In this document: piece after piece, positions 18,506-28,048 of the stretch
Numbering within the stretch: position 1 is the first letter of the stretch
How the letters are laid out: each line of letters opens with the position of its first letter
Source of the DNA: Cellvibrio sp. 79
GTDB lineage: Bacteria; Pseudomonadota; Gammaproteobacteria; Pseudomonadales; Cellvibrionaceae
Assembly: GCA_003056245.1 (NCBI GenBank)
Contig: MVDH01000001.1
Coordinates: 94,794 to 158,793 of the forward strand
Length of the DNA stretch: 64,000 nt
Direction: 5' to 3'
Made by a program: the position numbers and the translations under genes
Notes under the pieces: model-generated
The model's input: only the letters and a program-made list of their open reading frames with translations
Told to the model about the DNA's origin: nothing
Database searches by the model: none

Positions 18506-21121
18506 ATGTTAAAGCTGCCTGAAACCCTGCGCGAAAATGTCCGCCTGCTGGGAGAACTTCTGGGTGAAACAATTCACGCCCATGAAGGCGAAGAGCTGTT
18601 TTCCAAGGTTGAAGGTATTCGCAAACTGGGTAAGGCAATTACCAAAGCTGAGCATGGCGATTCTGCTTCCCTGGTTACTATGCTGAGCAGCTTGAATGAT
18701 CAGGATATTCTCCCGATTGTCCGTGCGTTTAACCAATTCCTGAATCTGGCTAATATTGCTGACCAGGAATACTTCTCCAGCGCTGAGGCGGAGCGTGAAG
18801 ACAGCCTGCAAACCATGATTCAGGAGTTTGCCCTGGCGCATGGTAAAGATGCGCTAACCGAAATTATCAATAAATTGCGTATTGAACTGGTTCTGACCGC
18901 GCACCCGACCGAGGTGACCCGTCGCACCCTGATTCGCAAATATGACCAGATCGTAGATACCTTGGCGGACCGCCAGAACGGTAGCCTGCTCACCTTCGAA
19001 CAAGACAAGTTGCGTGGCCGCTTGCACCGTTTGGTGGAAGAGATCTGGTCTACCGACGAAATCCGTACGACTCGCCCGACTGCTGTTGATGAGGCTAAAT
19101 GGGGTTTCGCGGTAATTGAAAACAGCCTGTGGCAGGCAGTTCCCGACTTTATTCGCCATCTTGATCGTATGTGTTCCCGCCATTTGGGCGAATCTTTACC
19201 GGTGGACATCCGCCCCATCAAGTTTTATTCATGGATGGGGGGGGATCGTGACGGCAATCCTAATGTGACCCACAAAATCACCCGCGAAGTATTGTTGTTA
19301 GGCCGCTGGATGGCTGCCGAACTCTACTCGCGCGATATCTACAGCTTGGGTGGTGACCTGAGCATGAGCGATGCGAGCGATGAGCTGCGTGCGCTTTATC
19401 CGGACAGTGTCACTCCTTATCGTGATGCGATGTACGATTTACGTCGCCGTATCCAATCTACCCTGGAGTGGGCTGAAGCTCGCTTGCAAGGCCGTGCAGT
19501 GGAAGTACCTGCCGACCTGATTACCAGCCGCGAAGATTTATTATCGCCATTAATGTTGTGTTTCCGCTCCCTGAATGCTGTTGGTTTGCCGCATATTGCT
19601 AATGGACCGTTGGTCGACACTATCCGTCGTATTCACTGTTTTGGCATTAATTTGGTGCCATTGGATATCCGCCAGGACGGTGATCGTCATGTGCAGGCGA
19701 TCGATGAACTCGTTCAGTACCTTGGCTTGGGCGATTATCGTGCCTGGTCTGAAGAGGAACGTCAGGCTTTCCTGCTGGAATCATTGACCAGCAAACGCCC
19801 GTTGCTCCCAACCGTATGGCCAATGAGTGATGAAACCGCTGAAGTATTGGCAACTTGTCGTATCGTGGCGCAAGAACCGCGCGAGATTCTTTCCCATTAC
19901 ATTATTTCCATGGCCCAGCAACCGTCAGATGTATTGGCTGTTGCGCTGCTGCTAAAAGAATGTGGATTGACCTGGAACATGCCGATTGTTCCATTGTTTG
20001 AAACCCTGGACGACCTGGATCGTGCTCCTATCGTGATGGAGCGTTTGTGGGATCTGGAGTGGTACCAACAATATTCTGCTCATCAGCAAACAGTGATGAT
20101 CGGCTATTCGGATTCAGCCAAAGACGCCGGCAAACTCGCTGCAACCTGGGCGCAATACAAAGCGCAGGAAAAACTGGTAGCTCTGGCCGATAAGTTTGGG
20201 GTGTCGCTGGTATTGTTCCATGGTCGTGGAGGTACTGTTGGTCGCGGTGGTGGCCCGGTTGAGAAGGCAATGGCATCGCAGCCGCCCGGGTCGGTAAAAG
20301 GCCGTATCCGCGTAACTGAACAGGGCGAAATGATTCGCTATAAATTTGGTTTGCCACGTGTAGCGTTTAGCAGCCTATCTTCTTATGTAGTAGCAACATT
20401 ACGCGCAACTATGTCGCCTAACGCTGCACCAAAAGATGAGTGGCGTGATTTGATTGAGCGAATGGGTAAAGCCAGCCTTGAGGCATACCGCAGTGTGGTA
20501 CGTGGCCACAAAGACTTCGTGCCTTACTTCCGCAACCTGACTCCGGAACAGGAATTGAGTTTGTTGGCACTGGGCAGTCGTCCGGCTAAACGTAAGTCGA
20601 CGGGTGGTGTAGAAAGCTTGCGGGCAATCCCTTGGGTATTTGCCTGGACACAAGTTCGTTTGAATTTGCCTGCATGGTTGGGCACCCGCCAATCGTTTGA
20701 GTATGCGCTGGAAAACGACCCTGCGTTGCTGGAAGACATGGTTAGCAACTGGCCGTTTTTCTCCAGCTTCCTCGATCTGTTAGAAATGGTAATCGGTAAA
20801 GCTGATGGCCCTATCTGCACTTACTACGAAGAGCAATTGGTTCCTGTTGAATACCGTGGGTTGGGGCAGGAATTGCGGGGTGATCTGAAAGCATTGGAAG
20901 GCTTGATCAATAAAATGAAAAAGCAAGACACCTTGCTGGCAGATGATCCAATGTTGCGTCAGTCGCTGGAAGTGCGTAAGCCTTATGTGGACCCGCTGAA
21001 CTATTTACAAGCGGAATTGCTCAAGCGTTATCGCAGCAGTGAAACTATTAGTCCTGATCTGGAGCGCGCCCTCAAGGTTACTATGGCAGGTATTGCAGCG
21101 GGAATGCGTAATACAGGTTGA
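18506..21121 (+). CDS. ppc: Phosphoenolpyruvate carboxylase
   Basis: Full-length protein of 871 residues with GGAG before ATG 18506. It converts phosphoenolpyruvate plus bicarbonate to oxaloacetate, refilling the TCA cycle. Signatures: VLTAHPTEVTRRTL with the catalytic histidine at 133, FYSWMGGDRDGNPNVT, GYSDSAKDAGKLAATW, the mobile-loop FHGRGGTVGRGGGP, and a C-terminus ending AGIAAGMRNTG as in bacterial enzymes. Cytoplasmic homotetramer in relatives. It is a single gene, followed by a weak hairpin at 21132-21162. Confidence 0.98.
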   Translation: MLKLPETLRENVRLLGELLGETIHAHEGEELFSKVEGIRKLGKAITKAEHGDSASLVTMLSSLNDQDILPIVRAFNQFLNLANIADQEYFSSAEAEREDSLQTMIQEFALAHGKDALTEIINKLRIELVLTAHPTEVTRRTLIRKYDQIVDTLADRQNGSLLTFEQDKLRGRLHRLVEEIWSTDEIRTTRPTAVDEAKWGFAVIENSLWQAVPDFIRHLDRMCSRHLGESLPVDIRPIKFYSWMGGDRDGNPNVTHKITREVLLLGRWMAAELYSRDIYSLGGDLSMSDASDELRALYPDSVTPYRDAMYDLRRRIQSTLEWAEARLQGRAVEVPADLITSREDLLSPLMLCFRSLNAVGLPHIANGPLVDTIRRIHCFGINLVPLDIRQDGDRHVQAIDELVQYLGLGDYRAWSEEERQAFLLESLTSKRPLLPTVWPMSDETAEVLATCRIVAQEPREILSHYIISMAQQPSDVLAVALLLKECGLTWNMPIVPLFETLDDLDRAPIVMERLWDLEWYQQYSAHQQTVMIGYSDSAKDAGKLAATWAQYKAQEKLVALADKFGVSLVLFHGRGGTVGRGGGPVEKAMASQPPGSVKGRIRVTEQGEMIRYKFGLPRVAFSSLSSYVVATLRATMSPNAAPKDEWRDLIERMGKASLEAYRSVVRGHKDFVPYFRNLTPEQELSLLALGSRPAKRKSTGGVESLRAIPWVFAWTQVRLNLPAWLGTRQSFEYALENDPALLEDMVSNWPFFSSFLDLLEMVIGKADGPICTYYEEQLVPVEYRGLGQELRGDLKALEGLINKMKKQDTLLADDPMLRQSLEVRKPYVDPLNYLQAELLKRYRSSETISPDLERALKVTMAGIAAGMRNTG

Positions 21122-21585
21122 TTCTTGATCGCTGCTGGTGGCCAATTTGCTGCCGCCAGCAGTTGTTACTCGCTGTTTCTTTTTTACCCGTACTTAAAAA
21201 TCGCTTATCACGAATTTTTCTATAGGTCGCCGATTTCAACCGGACTGAGTTGGCAGATCTTCTTAAAAAGCCATTCGGTATATTATTTGAACTGGTTATC
21301 GCAAAAATACTTGGCTTTAGATTGTTTTGTCGTTAAAGTTTGTCTGAATGCGCGGCTGACAGCGCAGTCATAAAAAAAATCAATAAAAAATACCACACAA
21401 ATAGCTTCGCTTTCAGAGGCAACACTACACGAAGTTCACTGGACTTTACGGTCACTTATGGATGGTGCTGCATTGGATTAATCCAAGCAGCGATTAGTCA
21501 GCTTTCTCGTTTTTAATAGCGAAAAAGCATAGGGATTGATTTTTTATACCCAAAATCAACAGATCGATAGAGGTTTTGTTTTACG
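21122..21585. other. Intergenic region between ppc and the pilin operon
   Basis: About 460 bases. It contains the hairpin at 21132-21162 and an AT-rich stretch near 21370-21400. An open frame at 21125-21373 has no ribosome site or recognisable domain. It should carry the pilin-operon promoter, but I could not assign one. Confidence 0.55.
21132..21165 (+). terminator. Hairpin downstream of ppc
   Basis: Eleven-bp stem CTGCTGGTGGC / GCCGCCAGCAG with one G-T pair and a 9-base loop. The tail is only moderately T-rich, so termination may be weak. Confidence 0.5.
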
Positions 21586-22050
21586 ATGAAATCGGTTACC
21601 TCATTAACGGCGGTGTCTTCAACGCAGCGCGGATTTACGCTGGTGGAAATTCTGATTGGCGTTGCAATAGCCGGAGTTCTTGCTGCGATTGCTATCCCCG
21701 CTTACACCACCTTCATCTACAAAAGTGATGTGCGTGCTGCGCAATCAGACCTTTTGTCTTTGAGCCTGAAACTGGAAAGTCGGTACCAGCGCACCCTTGC
21801 CTACCCCATTTTGGCTGATGATAAAAAAGATAATACCGATGGGATTAAAGAAAAATTGGAAGGTTGGAGCCCAAATTCCAATTCCAGGGATTTCAATTTC
21901 AAGTTTGAGGAAAATACTGAATCGACTTACAAGATAACTGCTGAAGGCAAAGCCGGCAGCCGTCAAAAGGATTGCAAGATTAGCCTTACCCATAACAACG
22001 AACGTACTACGTCTAATTGCAAATATCTCGATGATGGAAAGTGGTTATGA
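21586..22050 (+). CDS. Type IV pilin-like protein (PilE-type minor pilin)
   Basis: Protein of 154 residues. The prepilin leader ends RG, followed by FTLVEILIGVAIAGVLAAIAIPAY: the class III cleavage site, Glu5 and the hydrophobic assembly helix. The C-terminal domain has two cysteines near the end (KDCKISL and TSNCKYL) that could form the pilin disulfide loop. It resembles PilE of the fimT-pilVWXY1E minor pilin clusters, although here it comes first. Its stop overlaps the start of the next gene (ATGA at 22047-22050), so translation is coupled. Confidence 0.88.
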   Translation: MKSVTSLTAVSSTQRGFTLVEILIGVAIAGVLAAIAIPAYTTFIYKSDVRAAQSDLLSLSLKLESRYQRTLAYPILADDKKDNTDGIKEKLEGWSPNSNSRDFNFKFEENTESTYKITAEGKAGSRQKDCKISLTHNNERTTSNCKYLDDGKWL

Positions 22051-22526
22051 AACAACACGGTCTGACATTGGTTGAGATGATGATTGTAGTGGTAATCCTC
22101 GGCATCCTGGCTGCTGCGGCATCTCCGCTTACCACAAGGTGGGTTGATAATGCCAAATTGAACGAAGGTGCCGCTGCCCTGGATGAGGCTATCGGCCGCG
22201 CAAAAGCAGCTGCAATGCGCAACACGGCGAGAATTAATAGTAGCGATCAGGCTGCCAGCCGGTTGTGCTTTTCCGCAGAAAAAATAAAGCTGGTTGTTCC
22301 TGCAAACGCAACGGACCCCCTTACGTGTGACCTTACCCCGGTGTGGAGTGTGACCTTGTCGGACAGGGTAAAGATAAAAGTTGATGATGCTAATTGGCAG
22401 TGCAGCTGCTTTAACAACCGCGGCTTGATTACCAATCCCAAACCCGCTGTTTGCGATACTTGCAGCAGCAGCCTTATGTTCACATTTACGACTGGAGACC
22501 ACAGTGAAGATCGAAGCTTCCACTAA
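22047..22526 (+). CDS. FimT/GspH-type pseudopilin
   Basis: Protein of 159 residues from ATG 22047, which overlaps the upstream TGA; GGAAAG is upstream. A very short leader (MKQHG) precedes LTLVEMMIVVVILGILAAAASPL, a typical pseudopilin helix with Glu5. AKLNEGAAALDEAIGRAKAAAMRN matches the FimT/GspH helical continuation. Several cysteines lie in the C-terminal half (QCSCF, CDTCSSS). As a minor pilin it would help start pilus assembly in the inner membrane. The 3' end overlaps the next gene by 23 bases. Confidence 0.85.
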   Translation: MKQHGLTLVEMMIVVVILGILAAAASPLTTRWVDNAKLNEGAAALDEAIGRAKAAAMRNTARINSSDQAASRLCFSAEKIKLVVPANATDPLTCDLTPVWSVTLSDRVKIKVDDANWQCSCFNNRGLITNPKPAVCDTCSSSLMFTFTTGDHSEDRSFH

Positions 22527-22980
22527 GCCTTCCCAGCCCAATTCGCCAGCTAGGTTCAAGCAGCTTGGCGGCATGATGATTGAATCGCTTATCGGCCTGC
22601 TCATATTAAGCGTGGTTGGTGGTGGCGTTATGCACGCATCGGCACGTATGTCCAAAATCCAGCAGCAGCAGACCGTAGACAACATTGCGGTAAATCAAAT
22701 GCGCACTTTGTTAATGACTCGCACCTCGCCTACAGGGGCGGATTTGTGTGCTAATACCGGTGGACAAAGTCTGACGCTTCCCGGTGAGACTGTACCTGTT
22801 GCGATGTCGGTAAAGGGATGTGGCAATGCCAATTTCACTATCAATAATGTGCAGACTGGTGGCGCTACGCTCCCTGCCCAGCCAATTGCCAGCGTCCGTC
22901 CGGTAGTGTTGGAAATTGGCAGCGATACCAAAATGGTTCGTATCGGCGGTTCCGAGGTAAAAAGCATTGCGACTCCATAA
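22504..22980 (+). CDS. PilV-like minor pilin
   Basis: Protein of 158 residues from GTG 22504, with GGAG 6 bases upstream. The leader is long (about 22 residues) and ends LGG, then MMIESLIGLLILSVVGGGVM, a pilin helix with Glu5 shifted as in PilV proteins. The C-terminal part has a few cysteines (ADLCANTGG, VKGCGN). It overlaps both neighbours, indicating one operon. Predicted inner-membrane minor pilin incorporated at the pilus tip complex. Confidence 0.82.
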   Translation: MKIEASTKPSQPNSPARFKQLGGMMIESLIGLLILSVVGGGVMHASARMSKIQQQQTVDNIAVNQMRTLLMTRTSPTGADLCANTGGQSLTLPGETVPVAMSVKGCGNANFTINNVQTGGATLPAQPIASVRPVVLEIGSDTKMVRIGGSEVKSIATP

Positions 22981-23644
22981 CCTTCCTATTAACAGGCAAC
23001 TGGGGGCCTCACTAATCAGCTTGATGGTGGGCGTGGTGCTAGCGATGATTGGTATCCTTGCCGCCATTAACCTCTATGAGAATATGATTCGCACCTCCAT
23101 GCAGACACGGAGCGATGCAGCACAAGATGGCCAGATTGCGTCATCAATGCTGACGTTGCAGTTGGAGTTGCAGAGTGCCGGTTTCGGTATTACCAAAGAT
23201 CCCGCCAAGCAGCACATTGTTCGAACCGCTGATGGTACTTCACTCTACTGGCGCTACAAGACCAACGATTTTCAATGCAAAGGTTTTCGTATTGTCACCT
23301 CTGCTGATAATACGCGCCGCGAGTTGCAGCTTCTCAAGCTGAAAGCTGGCTGTAACGATACGGCGATAATTACGACATTCGACTGGAGTCAGGCTGGTGT
23401 AGAAGTAACTACCCTGGCGGAGTTTCGTAAATCTGACCCTGCTGTATCGGATATACCGGTGATAACCATCGCGCCAATAGCTACCCAGTCTTGTTTTCCC
23501 TATGGTATGGGCACGAAGGCTAATCATCCGTTGGTCACCATTACCGCCGATAACGCGGCTATTACGGCAGCCAAAAAACTCGATGCTGCTGCGGTGGGAC
23601 CGAATGCTCCCTATCGTTACGATATTTGTTTACCCAACCTTTAA
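22967..23644 (+). CDS. PilW-like minor pilin
   Basis: Protein of 225 residues. The likely start is TTG 22967, with GAGG upstream and a 14-base overlap with the previous gene. The leader ends LGA before SLISLMVGVVLAMIGILAAINLYENM, the PilW-type helix; the usual +5 glutamate is absent, as in some PilW proteins. The rest is a mixed beta domain with LELQSAGFGITKDP, a phrase typical of PilW. Part of the overlapping minor pilin operon. Confidence 0.82.
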   Translation: MRLHNLPINRQLGASLISLMVGVVLAMIGILAAINLYENMIRTSMQTRSDAAQDGQIASSMLTLQLELQSAGFGITKDPAKQHIVRTADGTSLYWRYKTNDFQCKGFRIVTSADNTRRELQLLKLKAGCNDTAIITTFDWSQAGVEVTTLAEFRKSDPAVSDIPVITIAPIATQSCFPYGMGTKANHPLVTITADNAAITAAKKLDAAAVGPNAPYRYDICLPNL

Positions 23645-23667
23645 TCATCACATATCGAGCAAACGCT

Positions 23668-25839
23668 ATGAAATCGCTTAAAGCTGCAATAGGGATTGGT
23701 GTCCGTCGCGCAAGCCAACGCAAGCAAACCGGTGTGGCCACTATTCTGGTTATTTTAATGGTCGGCGTAGGTCTTGTTGCGGTCTCGGTGGGTACGCTGC
23801 ACAGTATGCGTAATACCCAGGAGCGCCAGTTGGCTGCCCATGCACAGGTAAACGCACAAGCAGGGGCTTGGGCTGCCGTAGAAGCGGTGCGCCAATTCCT
23901 GGGAAAATTGACGGCGGATCAGTTGGCTGGTCTTGCGACAGGTAACAGTAACTCCTGGAATATTACAGGGGCAGATGGTTTAACCCAGACTGCAATTGTC
24001 AGGGATATAGTTCCACCTGCCGGAACAGAAAAAGCCTACAAGATAAAGGCGGAAATTGGTGCGGTGGCTGCTGCAGGACAATCGTCATCCACTATAGAAG
24101 TTGTGTATGAAGTAACACCGGGTGCGGCGCCTGCAAACTACAACATTAATGGTTTTCTGGATTTCTATAACGACCTCAATATGTCGGGCGGTATTGAGTT
24201 AAAGAGCACCGAGGATCAGCGAATCAAAGGTCTGGATTTTAACGTCGATGGCGACTTTATCGCCGGTGGGACCGGAGTGATGGGCGATGGCATTAGAAAT
24301 ATTTCGGTCACTGGAAATATCTCCGTAGGCTCTGATATCAAAGCCAAACTGTTGAAAGGGCGCAATGTAAGCCTGACTGGTGGTTCTATGGCAGAGAAAA
24401 TTGAAGCCTGGGGGATTCCGTTTGGTGAAACTGGTAGCAAGGGGAGTGAAACCTCTTCCCTTGGCGGTGATACCTGCTGCGGTGTTGTCCGCTTGGGTAG
24501 TTGGGATTCCAAGGTAATGCCGGAAGTGCGAGCTAATGGTGAAGTCTATGGTAAGGGGTCAGGAGCTAAAACTATTCATGCCAGAAAAACTGTCGACTTG
24601 AATAGTGACGGTGGTTATGAATCGGTAAATTCCCTGGTGGATATTCTTGTAAAGCAGATCAAGACTGTGCCGAGTGGCAAAACGCTCGATATCCATGCTG
24701 CAGGAAATGTCACTTTGTCAGGGACTAAGGTAACCAGCGTTAAAGCCGGCGGCAATGTAAATTGCTCTGATAAAAACATTGAATTTTTGATCACTGCCGC
24801 AGGTAGCATTACAAACTGTAAACTGGCGGCAGGCAGTTCGGCTCCAACTCCTGTGGCATTGCCAACGATTCCCGAGGTTTCAAGGGTGGAGCTAAAGCGA
24901 CCAACGGTGGATTCCTGGAAATTAAAAGACGCTGCCAATTACGCTTTTGAACTTGTTGATGGCAAGGTTCAGGTGACTGTTAAAAATATCAACGGCCTGG
25001 ACGATGGAATTTATTACATTGGTACTTATGCACCGGAACACCGGCGTGAATATCTATGCAAGGGTGTGAAAGCAACCAATAAAACACAATGTGACGAAAC
25101 AATAACTGCAAAAGTAAGTGCATTTCCGTTTTGCACCAATGGCGATGATTACAACTATTGTTTTGCCTTTGATCATACTGCTAAAAAAATGACAATGCGC
25201 GGTACAACTGGCAATTATGCATTGCCGCCTGGCGTGATCTGGTTTAACGGCGATCTGGTATTAGAGACCGGCCCTTACTTCAATACATTTGTTGCGACAA
25301 AAAACATCACCAGCAGTGGTGATTTGGTGACCTACGCACTCAACTATGCGGCCGCCTATGACAATAAAAACCCACCATCCAACGCTGTATGTAAAAATCA
25401 GTACAAATTGCCAATTGTTGATGCATATAAAGGTCGGTACCCTAAAAATTATTGTTCAGCTGACGGTACCTACACGCCGAATGCGTTGGGCAACATTGCG
25501 TTGATTGCGGGTGGTTATGATCCTGCTGATAATCCGGATCTGACAAAACCGACTAAATACTCAGGCGGCATGATTAATTTGACTGCTAAAAATGAAATTT
25601 TTGGAACTCTTGTTGCCGGTGATCTATTAAAGACATCAGGTGATACCACAGTTCATGGTTATGTATCAGCGGCAGGATTGCAGTTAATCGATTCTGCTAC
25701 CAACGTTGTGAGTGCAAAAACAACCATCGACCTTACCAATCTTCCGAGCACTTACAAGCCTAACGAGATTCCTAACATGGGCGGCGGCGGCACTGGTACC
25801 ACTGCTGAATCCAAAGTGCTTTGGACCCGTTATCTGTAA
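23668..25839 (+). CDS. Very large PilX-like minor pilin with beta-helical C-terminal region
   Basis: Protein of 723 residues, start ATG 23668 after the PilW stop. The N-terminus (RKQTGVATILVILMVGVGLV, then RNTQERQLAAHAQVNAQAGAW) has the PilX pattern. Usual PilX proteins are about 150-200 residues; here some 500 extra residues follow, with repeated short strands (NINGFLDFYNDLNMSG, GNISVGSDIKAKLLKGRNVSL, VTLSGTKVTSVKAGGNV) suggesting a beta-solenoid, then Cys-containing segments (EYLCKGVKATNKTQCDET) and a Gly-rich end. No PilY1 adhesin gene is present, so this may be the tip adhesin. Terminator at 25861. Confidence 0.75.
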   Translation: MKSLKAAIGIGVRRASQRKQTGVATILVILMVGVGLVAVSVGTLHSMRNTQERQLAAHAQVNAQAGAWAAVEAVRQFLGKLTADQLAGLATGNSNSWNITGADGLTQTAIVRDIVPPAGTEKAYKIKAEIGAVAAAGQSSSTIEVVYEVTPGAAPANYNINGFLDFYNDLNMSGGIELKSTEDQRIKGLDFNVDGDFIAGGTGVMGDGIRNISVTGNISVGSDIKAKLLKGRNVSLTGGSMAEKIEAWGIPFGETGSKGSETSSLGGDTCCGVVRLGSWDSKVMPEVRANGEVYGKGSGAKTIHARKTVDLNSDGGYESVNSLVDILVKQIKTVPSGKTLDIHAAGNVTLSGTKVTSVKAGGNVNCSDKNIEFLITAAGSITNCKLAAGSSAPTPVALPTIPEVSRVELKRPTVDSWKLKDAANYAFELVDGKVQVTVKNINGLDDGIYYIGTYAPEHRREYLCKGVKATNKTQCDETITAKVSAFPFCTNGDDYNYCFAFDHTAKKMTMRGTTGNYALPPGVIWFNGDLVLETGPYFNTFVATKNITSSGDLVTYALNYAAAYDNKNPPSNAVCKNQYKLPIVDAYKGRYPKNYCSADGTYTPNALGNIALIAGGYDPADNPDLTKPTKYSGGMINLTAKNEIFGTLVAGDLLKTSGDTTVHGYVSAAGLQLIDSATNVVSAKTTIDLTNLPSTYKPNEIPNMGGGGTGTTAESKVLWTRYL

Positions 25840-25860
25840 ATAACGTCTTGTTCTACATAA

Positions 25861-25897
25861 AACGCAAATTGATTCGCCAATCAATTTGCGTTTTTTT
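25861..25897 (+). terminator. Intrinsic terminator of the pilin operon
   Basis: Perfect 14 bp stem AACGCAAATTGATT / AATCAATTTGCGTT with a CGCC loop, then TTTTT, 21 bases after the PilX-like stop. Confidence 0.9.
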
Positions 25898-25983
25898 ATT
25901 TAAGTTTCCCGCGCAAATTGTCGTCCTGAATTCCTGTATTTACAGCGAGTTAACGTTGAGTAATTTCACTCAACGGAGGGCTT

Positions 25984-26012
25984 TTGACACCTCCATAAAC
26001 CCCGTCTATACC
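25984..26012 (+). promoter_or_regulatory. Sigma70-type promoter for the chemotaxis operon
   Basis: TTGACA (25984-25989), a 17-base spacer, then TATACC (26007-26012), 87 bases before the first MCP gene. The -35 box is perfect and the spacing ideal; the -10 is a fair match. It lies just after the pilin-operon terminator. Confidence 0.55.
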
Positions 26013-26098
26013 TAGAGAACCCTCCTGAGAGCAAATTTCGCAGGGATTTCTACACAACTAACCTGTGTTTTTGCGTTTGATATTGACGGAATAAGCCA

Positions 26099-27352
26099 AT
26101 GAATAATCGTTATTCCAGCGGGATTTCGCCCGCTTCCTATTCATCCCAAACAACTGCCGGAAACGTATCTGCACTGGGCGTTAGTGTTGCTATCGGTGCG
26201 CTCGGCTTGATTGCTCTTGGGGTAATTGTCAGCGGCTCGCTTTCAATTGTTTGGAAACTGGTGCTGGCCCTGGTGGTAATAGGCGCTGCAATTTTTACCT
26301 GGTTACAAGCGTCCACTGCAATAAAGCGTGCGGAGCTATTACAGGCTGAATTGGCTCAATCACAACTTTCCCAGCAACTTGCCAACACATACAAAACATT
26401 GCTGGAAAATTACCAGCAACTACTAAAAGATCTTTTGCCAACATGGCAGCGCCAAACTGAATTGGCACGTCATCAACTGGAATCCAGCATCACCGAATTG
26501 GTGGGGCGCTTTTCAGAAATCCATCAGCGTTTACAGGCTGCTGTTGCCAGTTCATCCACCACGGCGAGCAGTATGAAAGGTGATACCGGTTTAGGCGGTG
26601 TTATTCAATTTGCAAATTCCGAACTTGGGCAAATTACCCAAACACTTCGCGCCGCTATGGAGCAGCGCGACGATTTGCTCACCGAAATTTCTGGCTTGTC
26701 AAAAATTACTGTTGAGCTCAGCGGAATGAGTGCGGAGGTTGCAGGTATTGCATCGCAAACGAATTTGCTAGCGCTCAATGCTGCAATCGAAGCTGCGCGT
26801 GCCGGCGAATATGGTCGCGGTTTTGCCGTAGTTGCGGATGAGGTTCGCACCTTATCCACCCGTTCAGGAGAAACCGGTGCGCGCATCGGTAAACGTATTG
26901 AGCAAGTTAATTCCGCCTTGCAAACCACTCTGGATAGAACCACCGAATATGCCGCGCAAGATAGTAATCGCCTGAGCAAATCTGAAGGTTCTATCGCCCA
27001 GGTGCTCGAACAATTCCAACATTCAAGCGAAAGTATTTTGCAATCCGCACATATTCTTGAACAGGAAAGTGCAGCGGTGCAATCCAGTGTTGAAGAAGTA
27101 TTGGTGAATTTACAATTTCAGGATCGCGTAAGCCAGATCTTGAGTCACGTCACTGATGATATGGAAAAACTGGTAGGCGCGCTCGCTGATCAGGAAACAC
27201 GTTTGCGCCATGGCGAATCGGTGACGCCTATTGATATTCAGGAATGGCTGCGTTCCATACAAAAAACTTATACCACGCTTGAGCAAGTTGATGTGCACCG
27301 CGGATCGCATCATTCCAAAACGCCGAGCAATTCTGAAATTACGTTCTTTTAG
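26099..27352 (+). CDS. Methyl-accepting chemotaxis protein without periplasmic sensor
   Basis: Protein of 417 residues. Two transmembrane helices (about 24-44 and 48-69) are separated by only a few residues, so there is no periplasmic ligand domain. A cytoplasmic coiled coil follows, with the signalling tip [35 protein letters not shown] from about residue 215. The C-terminal part contains [23 protein letters not shown], a phrase common in chemoreceptors of accessory systems. It heads the che operon, 9 bases before cheY. It may sense a cytoplasmic or membrane state rather than an external ligand. Confidence 0.88.
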   Translation: MNNRYSSGISPASYSSQTTAGNVSALGVSVAIGALGLIALGVIVSGSLSIVWKLVLALVVIGAAIFTWLQASTAIKRAELLQAELAQSQLSQQLANTYKTLLENYQQLLKDLLPTWQRQTELARHQLESSITELVGRFSEIHQRLQAAVASSSTTASSMKGDTGLGGVIQFANSELGQITQTLRAAMEQRDDLLTEISGLSKITVELSGMSAEVAGIASQTNLLALNAAIEAARAGEYGRGFAVVADEVRTLSTRSGETGARIGKRIEQVNSALQTTLDRTTEYAAQDSNRLSKSEGSIAQVLEQFQHSSESILQSAHILEQESAAVQSSVEEVLVNLQFQDRVSQILSHVTDDMEKLVGALADQETRLRHGESVTPIDIQEWLRSIQKTYTTLEQVDVHRGSHHSKTPSNSEITFF

Positions 27353-27361
27353 GAGTAGTGA

Positions 27362-27724
27362 ATGTCTAAAGTTATTTTGGTTGTTGATGATTCAGCCAGT
27401 GTGCGCCAGGTTGTGGGAATTGCATTGCGCGGCGCCGGGTATACCGTAGTAGAGGCAAGCGATGGCAAAGATGCATTAACAAAATTGGATGGACAAAAAA
27501 TCAATCTGGTTATTTCGGATGTGAACATGCCCAATATGGACGGCATCAGTTTTTTAAAAGAAATGAAACAAAAAGCCAATTACAAATTTACCCCCGTAAT
27601 TATGCTCACGACCGAAGGTGCGGAAGAGAAAAAGCGCGAAGGGCAGGCCGCTGGCGCTAAAGCCTGGATTGTAAAACCATTTCGCCCCGAGCAAATGCTC
27701 CAGGCTGTTTCCATGCTGATCTAA
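27362..27724 (+). CDS. cheY: CheY-type single-domain response regulator
   Basis: Protein of 120 residues, a lone receiver domain: VVDDSASVRQV (acidic pair), LVISDVNMPNMDGISFL (phosphoacceptor Asp about 53), VIMLTTEG (Thr) and AWIVKPF (Lys). Phosphorylated by CheA, it would act on a motor or pilus target. It sits between the first MCP and a STAS protein. No cheZ phosphatase gene is in the operon. Confidence 0.92.
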   Translation: MSKVILVVDDSASVRQVVGIALRGAGYTVVEASDGKDALTKLDGQKINLVISDVNMPNMDGISFLKEMKQKANYKFTPVIMLTTEGAEEKKREGQAAGAKAWIVKPFRPEQMLQAVSMLI

Positions 27725-27737
27725 AGGCTGCACTGCT

Positions 27738-28037
27738 ATGAAAATCGAGCGCAAAAAAAGCAAGGATACCTCCACCCTTATTTTTGAAGGTGAATTGACT
27801 ATTTATAACGTCAGCCAATTGAAAGAGGAATTGTTTGCCGATTACGAAAAGCTCGCTGACAAAATTGCGTTGGATTTACATGCGGTCACAGAAATTGATA
27901 CTGCTGGTGTGCAGTTATTGTTATTCGCAAAAAAATTCTTCAGTACAATTCATAAGTCCGTATTTATCACTAAAAGCAACGAATCAGTGGAGAGTGTACT
28001 GGTTGCGCTCGATGTGAATAGTCAATTCGCCCTCTAA
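27738..28037 (+). CDS. STAS-domain protein of the chemotaxis operon
   Basis: Protein of 99 residues, a single STAS (anti-anti-sigma-like) domain: LIFEGELTIYNVSQLKEEL then LDLHAVTEIDTAGVQLLLFAKK. The residue phosphorylated in SpoIIAA-type proteins falls in D-T-A-G, so it is threonine here. STAS genes recur between cheY and cheA in accessory chemotaxis clusters; their role is not settled. Thirteen bases after cheY and 11 before cheA, so co-transcribed. Confidence 0.88.
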   Translation: MKIERKKSKDTSTLIFEGELTIYNVSQLKEELFADYEKLADKIALDLHAVTEIDTAGVQLLLFAKKFFSTIHKSVFITKSNESVESVLVALDVNSQFAL

Positions 28038-28048
28038 AGGAAACCCCT

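Noticed and set aside
21125..21373. Possible 82-residue gene after ppc
   Set aside because: No ribosome site, it overlaps the ppc hairpin, and no recognisable domain; composition is as expected for non-coding DNA.
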